The notes under the pieces: model-generated
Databases searched by the model: none
What the model was told of the DNA's origin: nothing
What the model saw: only the letters and a program-made list of their open reading frames with translations
Shown: positions 34,901-46,900 of the stretch, one piece after another
How the letters are laid out: every line of letters starts with the position of its first letter
Numbering within the stretch: position 1 is the first letter of the stretch
Assembly: GCA_949987565.1 (NCBI GenBank)
Contig: OX465111.1
Coordinates: 8,313,467-8,377,466 of the forward strand
DNA from: Luidia sarsii
Taxonomy: Eukaryota; Echinodermata; Asteroidea; Paxillosida; Luidiidae
Length of the DNA stretch: 64,000 bases
Direction: 5' to 3'
Position numbers and translations under genes: made by a program

Positions 34901-37900
34901 CTCACGATGCATCATAACTCCACTTACAATGGATAACCCATCGTAAGTTGTGACACACCATATGGTTTATGTGCATTGCTCATCGTCTTTTTCAGTTAAG
35001 ATGAATTTGGTGAAATTAAACCGCAGAGCCCAATTTCAGAGAGCCTCTTAAACCCCAAAATTTGCTTAACCGCAACAAGTCATGATTCAAGCCCAATGCC
35101 AACCCCAATTTCACCTTTCTTTTACACACTTTCATGACACACTACCGGCTCTTTTCAGAGCCACACACTCCTTCTCAGAAGGGATGTGTTACATGGTGTC
35201 ACTGCAAACCTTCCACTTCTCGCTAATCTAAACTTGCCAGGGAAAAAAAATCTCGGGGGAAGAAGAGTCAAAACAATGCTCAGTTGTGACTGCCAAAATG
35301 TATCTCAGCAGACGTCGTACACACAAAGCTAACTTGCAGGTCTTTTTAGTTTATAGCTCTCCATTCTCTTTGGATAAAAATACAGGGGAAAATTGAGACA
35401 GGCGATGCAGAAGAACTCACATCAATTCCCCGGCTACTCTCAGCAGAAGGAAGAAGGCATTACGGTTGGCTCTCTTGGACTTCATATCTGTCTTGTGTCG
35501 GTACTTCTTGTACCGTGTGAGCAGCTTATCCAGGAGGTCATTGGAACTGATGAACATTCGGTAAGTTGTTAGGAAAGCCTCGTAGTAAACCAGATCTGTG
35601 GGACGGAGAAGAATCACCAGAATTAACATTCATGATGTTTACAAAACAAGGAGTAAATCTTTATAAATTGACCTCTTTTCATTTTGTTGTGTATATACCT
35701 CTGCTTTGTTTGTTTCAAAATAATTTATAAAAAGCAGCATCGACTTGATTCTTTTATTTTTCATTTGTGCAGATTGGCTCAAAACAAGGACTGGCCAAGG
35801 GCTAAGGAAAGAAGGAGATAGGGATTGATGCCATATGTTCTCCTTTCTCCTTTTCAGTACTAAAACAAAACCTCTTTAAAAAGTGCTATGTTAAAAGCAT
35901 CTTTTATCAATGTTCTGCATTCATATGATGGAGCCATAGATTGGACTGGGGTAGTACAGGTTAAGAGATGCATTCACAATGGACTAAGGTACCTTTCCTG
36001 TCAGCGTCAGATGCGTAGACAATCAAGGCTTCCACTGATCCTCCTTTGATTTGCTCCTTACCATCCTGACAAAGAACAAAGAAAAAAACAAACACAAACA
36101 AACTCATTATCAGTGTTACACAGAGATTGCCAAACTAAACGCAACAACCTTACAAACTAGAAGCCCAAAGCTTACGGCATCACACCAAATCAAAGGCCAT
36201 GTGAATGGAGTAATTCTTGTAACACAATCTATTCACTGACTGGGGAAAGGCATGCTTTGTCCAACAAATCACCAGAAGGTTGAACAAACAATACAGTGTC
36301 ATTCCTTAAAGGCCCAATACAACATTGGGAAGATCGGAAAACATCGATGTCCACAGATTTCCTTCTAATCTACACAGTTTGTAGATAGTCATGGTAGAAT
36401 CCATGCTGTACTTCTCAAGAAATTTTCACTCAAACATCGACATTCGGTCATATCATGAGAGCTGACAACAGCCTCGAAAAGATTATCATGCAAGGAAAGA
36501 TGGAGGGCAAAAGGGGACGCGGAAGACCAAGAACAAGATGGTGGAACAACATTCTGGCAAGAGTGGGCCGACACCCATAGAGATAATTCGAACAACAACG
36601 TATAGATCAGCATGGAGGCTACTTGTCAACATGGTCACCAGGGGCCAAAACCGACCTGATGGAAATAGATAGATAGAATAAACTATTTCTTACACTACAG
36701 AACGGTGCGAAAACCGTGACGGTTTTTTGCCTTTATCTATTTTCTCAGATAACCATTTGAGCTAAAAACTTCACAGGATTTCTTTTTTGGAATGTTTTAT
36801 AGTTTAACACACAAACTGTGGCAATCTTTTGACCTTTACCAGTGTTGTATCTAGGGACTTTTAAAAAGCTCCAACACACAGATACTTAGTCTTTACATGC
36901 AACTTCCAATCTGGGGTAAAGTTCCAGCAACTGGAAAGGTGTATTTAACAAATTCTACTACAAAGAGTACGATCAAGTAATCTTCATTAAGTGCCATAAT
37001 GAAAGATTGCAATGTGAGTACAAGTATGATGGACTGAACTAAGGGTGCAGCACAATAAATCAGCTAACATCAGAAATAGTACACAATAGACATTTGGCTA
37101 TGGACAATCAAAGGTGATTTAGTGTGCTGCACCCATTGACGTACAACCTATAAACAGGGAAAAAGCTGGCACCAGATTGAAATGCCATGGAGGCTGCCAT
37201 CTTTACAAAAGTATGGGCAGAAGTCAAGGGCACCGCTATGCACTTATATAGAAAAACTAAGTATGTGCGTGAGCGTTGATGCATAGCATCATGTAACCAT
37301 GGGCAAATTTGAATGCGCATCACCTCACATGCAAATACAAATGTGTGGCAGTGCTCTTCACTTCAGCCCATACTTTGACGCTAGTCAGGTTCCTGACATT
37401 GTTTAGATGCTCAATAGATGCTCACCGTCTATAGGTATATGTCTATGGCTGCACCCCACTAAAGGATGTAATAGCGCCCTCTATAGTTCAATGGTACAGC
37501 AGGCCGTGTCGCATGACTTACCACAGACGCTTGGACAAGTTGATGGGACACATCCAGGAGGCCTAAGGTGCCCAGGTCATCCCCTGTCTCCTCCTCCTCC
37601 TTCGTCTCATCCAGGGTCTTATGACTGAAGTTGTTCAACTGATTGAAATCCTCACTTCAATGGTATCAAACAAAAATGAACAAAGTCATACTACACCGCA
37701 TCTTGAAATCCTCTGCGTCCGGTTGTCGAGAACTTAGATGACAGAGACCCTGCAGAGCCTATATACTGATCCTGATAAGCTCAATTCATGCATGGAAGAC
37801 TGTTCATCCAAAGCCCCCTGGATGCAACCTTCCTAGAAAGCCCTGGGTAAAGCTGAACAGACTACGGTCTGGCCCAGGTAGATTTGCAGTGAGCTTGGAA

Positions 37901-40900
37901 AAAGTGGAGGGTATCGCAGACTCAGATCTTACTCCCTGTGGTGAAACTCTATTCATTCTGCCCAGAGAAAGCTCCTGCTAGGATCAAAACGCCGAGACCT
38001 CTACATTTTCAGGACCAATACCCGGATAGCTTGGCCAGTGACCACACAGTGTATAAAGCAATTCCTGACCCCCAGATTTCAAAGAGACAGTCTTTCAATC
38101 GGCTTATCGCTTCAGCACGGGTGTTTCAGAGAGGATGACTTCAAAGATACTCCGTAGAACAGGCATCAGATTACTTACATAGTTGGCTCTGTCCCACTCT
38201 CGATCATACTGTCCGATTTCTTCTTCAGGTTGTAGAGAGGAAAGATCTGTCTTTCTGGGTTGGTGTAGTGTCTTGTCCTCATCGGCTGAGAAGGGCAAAA
38301 CATACAGAAAATACCGATAACATCCACATTTCATATTGAAATAAGTGCTTGTATTTGTCAAATCTTCTCATTTGTTGGTTCTAGACGTCCTGAGTCAAAT
38401 ACGACTCGACTTCAAGCGGTACCTTATTGTGATGAGTCTGAGTCCGAGTCCAGGCAGACGAGTCTCAAGTCCTGGTCTGAGTCACGAGTCACACAGATCG
38501 GCCTAAGCATGAAAATCGGCTTACCGTGAAGTTTCTTCCTCAACTAGAGAGGACTACCATTTTCATGTGACATTTAATGCCTTGAGATTGGGGCTCAAAA
38601 TATCCGCTAGACCGTACCGTGGTCTCGGTCTAGTGATTTCAGCATCCACCCCGTGCAGTGTGTAACGGCAGTGGACCTTGAACAATTCAGATAAACCACA
38701 CCCAAACATTACAGATGATGTCTAATTGGACACGCAAGCTTTAGCTTCATTACTTGACTGATGTCATTTCTTGACAAATTGCCCGATGGCACCATGCTAA
38801 TACTGATAGGCCGAAATGAAGGCTTGGTGCCTGTAACATCACAGACTTGGTTATTGCATATGCATACTGTACACGGTGTACCGTGCATACGTACAACACT
38901 TGCCAAGCCTGTAAATGATTCACACTACAGGCCTAGTAAAACAAAGTAGGTCTAGTAAGATTCATCAGTGACTACACCTGTTGTCCAGTAAGGCCTTTTT
39001 ACCCCATGACATTTGACCCCTGGAAATTGCATCAGATTATTGTTTGCTAGCCATATCATAGATGCGTAGGTTTAAGTGAGAGACCAGAGCCCGATCATCA
39101 CAAACTCTAAAACCGATCGCCAAGTCTGAAATTCATCACAACTTAGCGGTACACTGATTGCTAAAGTTGCGATGGATTTCAGACTTACCGATCGGTTTTG
39201 GCGTTTGCGATGATGGCAAAGCATTCGTGAAATCGGAGCCTCTGATTTCGGTCAGCCCCTGCTTAGCTTACCGGTGACGTTGAGGCAGAGCTCCGTCTCT
39301 TCTCCGGCAGTGCTGGCGGCTCCAGACTCATGCTTCCCTCCACGGAGCTCTCCGAGCGGTCGTCTATCTCGGCGTAGCTGGCCCTGAAGGCCGCCTGGCG
39401 GCCGTTGACCAGCCCGGCCTCGCTGTAGTACGACTCCAGGAAGAACTGCTCCCTGCTCTGCATGTACTGCACAATCTGGCCTCCGTAGGCCACCTCCGAC
39501 TCCGACTCGTTCACCAGGCTCAGGTGCTCATAGTTGGCAATTTCCGTCTGGTCACCGGAGTAGCCCTGCACCAGGTCTAAGTAGGTATTGACTACAGGAC
39601 AGCCACAAGAAACAAAACCAAGGCATTGATTCAACCGCATAACACATCAGGATCATGTTCAATGGCAAGATCATAGTATGAGAGATCGCACTTTTGTCAT
39701 CATTCATATACATTGTTGGCAATTTCACAAATCGATAAATCAATTTTCAACATAACAATTGCATAAAGATACATCTCAAAATGGAAATCAATATCACTTC
39801 CTGTTGTTACCCTTGATTTTAAAATGGGCAAGAGAAATGAAATTGAAGCCCAAGCCCTTGCTCCAGCCCAAGTCCAAGCCCAAGCCCAAGCCCAAATCCC
39901 GAGCCCGACCCCAAGCCCTTGCCCTTGCCCAACCCCAAGCCCAAGTCCAATCCCAAGACCAAGCCCAAGCCCTTGCCCGACCTCAAGCTCGACCTCAAGC
40001 CCGACCTCAAGCCCAAGCCCAAGCCCTTGCCCAAGCCCTTGCCCAACCCCAAGCCCAAGTCCAATCCCAAGACCAAGCCCTTGCCCGACCCCAAGCCCTT
40101 GCCCAAGCCCAACCCCAAGCCCAAGTCCAATCCCAAGACCAAGCCCAAGCCCTTGCCCGACCTCAAGCCCGACCTCAAGCCCGACCTCAAGCCCAAGCCC
40201 AAGCCCTTGCCCAAGCCCTTGCCCAACCCCAAGCCCAAGCCCTTGCCCGACCTCAAGCCCGACCTCAAGCCCGACCTCAAGCCCAAGCCCAAGCCCAAGC
40301 CCAAGCCCAAGCCCAAGCCCATACCCATACCCATACCCAAGCCAAAGCCCAAGCCAAAGCCCAAGCCCATACCCATACCCATACCCAAGCCCAAGCCTAA
40401 GACCAAGCCTTTGATTCATAAAAGGTCATGCAGTATATGCCGGTAAAGACTTACACTAGCCAGGCATTGCTAGGCTACATGTGCAGTACTCACTGTGTCG
40501 AATCTGTGTCTTTGGTGGGAGAGGTGGTGGACAGTCACCATAGGGAGCCTGGTCTGTGTATGGCATGGAGTATGAGTCAATCAGTTCTGCCTCGTCATCC
40601 TGCGAGATGCAAAACATGGCCTCCTGGAGGTTCTGGCAGCGATGCGACAACTCCGTCGCCTCCTCGGGGTCCACGTTGTCGTAGAGCGAGGGGTGTCTCT
40701 CCAGTGGCGGGGGCAAAGACGGCCGCTGCTTGGCAGGAAGGCAAGGCGGCGTGGTGTCGGAGCTGCTGTTGGACAGTCTTTCCGGGTCGCGGGGCGGATC
40801 AGAGGACTCGGTGCTGGACCGGCGGCTGGAGCGGATGGACAGGCGGGAGAAGTCGGCCGAGCTGTTGCCGCTGAGAGTGTCCAACGCCTCCCACTCCACC

Positions 40901-43900
40901 CCATGGATGCTGGGCGAGGAGAGCTGGCTACTCAGTGTGGAGTTGGGTCGACTGTGGATGCTACCGTTGGATTGCTGGCTAGAGATCATGTTGGCCCACA
41001 TGGGGCAAGTGAAGGCAGGGTCCTGGGGGTAGGTTCCATCGTCCGAGGCGTTATCGTACAATGAACTACGTCTATCGCTGCGACTGTACCTCTTAGGGGG
41101 CAGTGGTGGGGCATCTGATTCTCTACAAGACAAAAACAAGGGGAAAGTGAGTGGCATGAGGACAGAGCTTCTCCTGGAACTTAGCAAGTCTGATGTGGCA
41201 ACTGAAGAGCACAATCTATGAGACTGCGTACTGACTTAAAGGACCAAAATGTCCTAGCAGGACCTCTCTCAATCCTAGCAGGACCTTTCTCAATCCTAGC
41301 AGGTCCCCTCTAAATCCTAGCAAGACCTGTCTCAATCCTAGCTTGTCCTGTCTCAATCCTAGCTTGTCCTGTCTCAATCCTAGCATGTCCTGTCTCAATC
41401 TTACCAGGACCTTTCTCAATCTTAGCAGAACCTTTCTCAATCCTAGCAGGACCTTTCACAATCCTAGCAGGACCTTTCTCAATCCTAGCAGGACCTTTCT
41501 CAATCATAGCAGGACCTTTCTCAATCCTAGCAGGACCTCTCCCAATCCTAGCAGGACCTCTCTCAATCCTAGCAGGACCTCTCTCAATCCTAGCAGGTCC
41601 TCTCTCAATCCTAGCATGTCATGTCTCAATCTTAGCAGGACCTTTCCGAATCCTAGCAGGACCTTTCTCAATCCTAGCAGGACCTCTCTCAATCCTAGCA
41701 GGACCTTTCTCGATCCTAGCAAGACCTCTCCCAATCCTAGCAGGACCTCTCTCAATCCTAGCAGGACCTCTCTCAATCCTAGCAGGACCTCTCTCAATCC
41801 TAGCAGGTCCTATTCCAATCCTAACAAGACCTCTCTCAATCCTATCAGGTCCTCTCTCAATCCTAACAGGACCTTTCCCGATCCTAACAGGACCTCTCTC
41901 AATCCTAGCAAGACCTCTTTTGATCATAGCAGGACCTTTCTCGACCAGGGCACAACTTCATAGAGCTGCTTAAGCATCCAAATCTGCTCAAGCATGAAAA
42001 GCCTTGCCCAACAAAATCAGGTTACCAGCCTTAGTTCCACTTGTATTCTATGCTAAGCACCCATGATTGGAATACAAGTTGAGTGCAGCAAGCATTAAGT
42101 GAAATATGGCTGGCAATATTGGCTTAAGCTAGGATGAATTTTCATGCTCAATAATTTTCTTGCTTAAGCGTCTCTATGAAATTGGGCACAGGTCATTAAC
42201 ACACAGTTACTTTTTTATAGAGTGTGCACATAATGTTCAGGTTACCTACAGCCCCATTTCCTGTTACAGCGTGTGCTGTAACTGATCCTGTAAATAGACC
42301 CTGTCTTTGTATTCAGAGTGGCGACTTCAATGGACTCTATTGCCCAATGTTCACCTTTTCATATGCAAGATTATACGGAGAATTGGCCCTTCACCCTGAA
42401 AGTTTACCCAACCATGCGCTATTCCAGGTCTTTCACTGAAGTTTGAAAAGTTCAACAAGTTTAGTGGGCTTAGGTTTAGATTCAGTTCCAATGTACTTTC
42501 ATTTTGGATTGATGAGTGTACTGGGCATAGAATCACTGGGTCACAGCAATGATGCTGTTCGTCTGAGCAGGGAGAAGCTGTGGATGAAGCATCTTTGGAC
42601 TATTTCAACCACATGGCCTTGTGTGGTCACTCCCTCGACTTCTTCCTTGATCTTTCCCCTTTCCCCTTCCCTACTCCTCACTTCAAGCCCTTCCCTAAGA
42701 TCCCATCCTAGTCTGCCAACCAACTTTCTTCCTTTGTCCTTTTCTGCTATCCAAATCTCATTGCCTCTCCCCACCTTCCTATCAGTTTTTATCCTTATTC
42801 TGCCTTTGAGAAAGGTCCAAAAAGGATCAAAACGTCAGGCCCTCTGGTACTGACAAATCAATCCTACCATGAACCATTTGAAAATTCTGCAAATGAACCA
42901 TTTAAAAAAGTTTGGAGATGGTGAGTTATAAAAATTACTCAGGCATTGTCATTTGACATATTATAGAGTAAATTTGATGGCTTAGCATGCAAAGTTCTGC
43001 CCCTTTAAAGTTATAGGATTTTTGCATATTGGATAGTGTGAACAAACTTTGACAGCTGTCATTTTTAACAAATAAAGGCTGAAGGGATTAAAGGGGTTGG
43101 TACATGTACATGTAGCTCTTCACTTCTGTGGGATCCTGTGGGTACACTTGCAATAATGGTCTTGAACCTGTAGGGAGGCATGGATCCTGTGGTTCACTTG
43201 TTGTGAGAACTTGTGAAGCTGACCACAACTTTCTAATTCCAAGGATCGATGCCTACTCTTTTGAACCCCTGTCTTATCTTTAAAGGGACATGCTGCCCAT
43301 GCCTCCCTGGATGATATTCAAGCACAAATGATTACTCCAGAAGACACGTCAGGACAGGACTGTTAGACTATCTGTTGACTATTAACAACTGAAAGATAGC
43401 GCTTAAGGACTAACCAGTTGGGAAGAGTGCATAGGCTTTCATAGCAAAGATGCAGTGATGAAGTAGTTGTAACTATGTATGAAAACTCATGCACTCTTCT
43501 AAACTGGTAAGTCTTATCCTTGTCGCCAGTTTTTTTTTTCTCAGATTTGTGTGTATATTTTGAGGGTGACTGTCCCTTTAACTCTGGCAGGTTGGGATGG
43601 TATCCTGAGAGGTACACATCCTACTGGAAGCATTCTGTTATACGCTACAGATGGCCACTTCCTTCCTTTCTCTCTCTCTCTCTCTCTCTCTCGCTCCCTC
43701 CCTGGCAAGGTCGTGACCTCCAGCACTTACAAAGCCTCTTCCCCAGGGGGCTGGCTGGCTTTCCCTTTTCTGGCCTTGGTCCTTCCCCCAAATTTGTCAT
43801 AACCGGTGCAAGACAACAATCCCTCCGTTGTGCAATTCTGTGAATGCACTCAATGTAACCACCATAATACATCTGATTGGGTAAGGCCCAATAAGCTTCG

Positions 43901-46900
43901 TCTCACTAATTGGCAAAGAAAACTTTGATTGGATCTGGACTTGAACCTGAGTCTCCTGAGACCTCTAGATTAATGTACCAGTGCTCTCCCATCTGAGCCA
44001 TATCTCCAGGGACCCCCCCCCCCTTTCTCATTCAAATGTAAACAAGCAATTATTGTAAACCTGGCTACAGCAGCTAAGGGATCACACAAAGTGGATGCAG
44101 TTTTTCAATTCCAGTCGATTTCACTAAACCTCATCGTAACTTACGATCAATCCCAAGACAATGAGCGATGTACAGAAACTATACGGTGTATCACAACTTA
44201 CAATGGGTTATCAATTGTAAGTTAAAGCTACGATGCATCGTAAGGCATTGTGAAATCCAGCCCTGGTCATTCAGTCTTGGGGTACTAATGGCACCTACCC
44301 TTCTGTCTGTGTGAACAATACTCGCTGAAGGGGGAGAGGAGGTTTGGGAGGGGCCACACTGCTCCCTTCAAAGTCCCCTGAGCTTGGCAGGGCAAACATC
44401 TGACCAATGGGCGACTGGTGCAGTATCTCCTGTTCCCTGGGGCTCAGCGGCCTCTGATCGTACATCTCCCTGCAAACGCAGAACAATGTGAAACAATTGC
44501 AGGCAAGACGTTTGACTGAGTGCACTCTTACTACCAGATCTATCCAGCAAACTGAGTAATGGCCTTCCCAAATAGTCCCCTATGGTGTCAGCCCCCATGA
44601 GCCTACTGTAGCTGGCGACCGAGTCTCTAGTCGCTGCCCTGGGTCTCTTTCCAAAACCTGGCTTGGGCTCAGGCTTCGGCTTTGTCTTTCTTTGTTTCGT
44701 CCATTTCATCCATTTCCAAGTACAAGGCATGGAAATGGGATTTTTTTTTAATCTTACACTGCATTCAGAAAAAGAATACAAAGTTTCAACTTAAACAACG
44801 AACTCCAACCTCCAGTTTTTGGATAACATGGATTTAAAAAGCCGGAGCCAAAGCCTTAACCGGGTTTTGGAAAAGGGCCTTGGTGTATCAATAGACATGA
44901 TTGACTGTTACGGGTTTAGTGCATAAACAAAATGGCGGGTAAAATACTTGAATTAACACTGTGTGTGGAGATTTATCAATATCATATTCATGAAGCAAAT
45001 ATACATGTGTTTAGTGACTGTGCACAGATTGAGTTTACTGTTGCCAGTGACAAACCTCACATTATTTGAACATCAAGAGTGCAATGTACAACACTTCATG
45101 CAGGTAATTCTGAATTTGGAATTCTGGTGGTGTCGCTACTGTATGAGCTGGGCCCTCCGAATCTAGACACCACTATTGTACAATGTACAAGACTCAAGAC
45201 CAAGAATCATTTCAGCCTACCACAAAACAATATCTAGCGTGAAATAAAGCCACACGGATGTCAGATTGTGCCAGGTTTGACTCGCTTGTACACATGGTGT
45301 GCTGTTATTGGGATTTTCCATAGGTACATGTATTTATTGTTCTCGATTATTGAGTGAGTTTTGACGATAGCACATCATTCAAAGACCTCCGTGCGGTGAT
45401 CATGGACACTGAAAAGTATAGCTCGGTGCAAAGTGGTTTAGATGCAAGAACCTTTGACCTACTCTGAGAATGCAGAGCTTTCAAATAGACTCATGACTAC
45501 CACTGCTTTATATCCATGTAAGGCATGTATACATATGTACATGTATGTATCAAGGCAACTATTTGAACACAACCAAGGAAGGCAAACCAGCCAAGATTTA
45601 GGTATGGCACCCTGACTCTCACTCACTCTTTATTGTCATAGTTGGGCTTGGGCGTCTGCTGCTGATCCTGCGTGCCTGCAGTCAGCTTGTTCTGTCTGTC
45701 TCTCAGCTTCTGCAGGTAGAGCTGGACCAGCTCCTCGATGCCTGAGCGGACAGCCTCGGTCACATCCCCACCCTCCTTCTTGTCCACCACAGACTCCCCC
45801 TGCAGGACTATCTTGTCCGCCCAGTGGATCAGGTTGGCCAGGCTCTGGTGCACCTGGTTGTGTCTGGACATCAGCATGGAACTTGCCGGAACAAAACAGA
45901 GCCAAACCTTGACAGTTTACTAGCAGTTAATGTATTGTGCATATGTTCAGCATCAAGGATCATTGAATGTTCCATTGAGTGCTCAATGTGCAGTACATGT
46001 GCATGTATACGTGTTATTGGACAGACATTTTCACAGAAAAACCCAAGTACATTTACAGCACCCTTTCTGCCATAATCTCCTCTACAGCTGGCGCATATGT
46101 CAATGGGTCTGTTAAGACTCTCATGCCAATGCAAGGCCTTCAAGTTAACCCAACACAAAATGCAAACCCCACATTCAGTGATGGAACCGAACAGATCTTG
46201 CCGGACATCATCAAAATGTGCATGTGCACGCATAACTTGGCTCAGAAATTGAGTCTAAAAGAGCAACATGTACATGTATAAGGATATTAACCCTAAACTT
46301 ATATCAACCCTTAAACCTGAACTTTCAATCAACCATGCCTGTGTTTGTTTTCTGCAATGTTTGGGTTGACCAAGATTTTGGATCATGCAAAGGAAGGGAG
46401 AACTGAATGACAATTTTACCCCAACAAATGTAAAACTACCAGAGAAAATGTGACTGAATTGGGACTTGAACCTTGGAGACCTCCACTGGATGTGCCAGTG
46501 CTCTTACCACTTGGGCTACAGATGGCAGCCTTCCCATAGAGTCAACTACAAGGTACCGATATATGTAGGGCACTAGTCAGATAAACACAACCATTAACTG
46601 CTGTTCAACCCACAGCTACAGATTACAAGGACTATGGGATTTGGAAAACGAAACTTCCTTTGTAAGTCTTTCCAAAATTTCAGTCACAATGTAGATGTAC
46701 ATGTATGTAACCAACAATTTACCGTAAATGTAGATTTATTTTCCCATTGAAAACATGCATCATTCATAAATCCATCCATGCAAGATAAGATGCCTTTTGA
46801 GAAAACCGCTTTGAAAGTAAGTAGAAGGAGATTTTGCCCATCTTTTAATGGGTTGTGTAAACAGTGTTCTTGTGATGCTGTGGTCTGCGATACTGGCTTT

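Noticed and set aside
38104..38361. RAPGEF1 exon extending past the donor in the frame [19 protein letters not shown]
   Set aside because: That frame does not match the phase of the preceding exon, and a strong GTAAGT donor lies inside it. The other frame is continuous with both neighbours.
39759..40446. Pro/Lys and Gly/Leu repeat frames of about 200 codons on both strands
   Set aside because: They derive from the CCCAAG hexanucleotide, which lacks stops in any frame, and lie in a RAPGEF1 intron.
41343..41963. Asn-Pro-Ser repeat frame that resembles an antifreeze or silk repeat
   Set aside because: The 21-base unit keeps frame because 21 is divisible by three. It equals the core of a dispersed non-coding repeat and is intronic.
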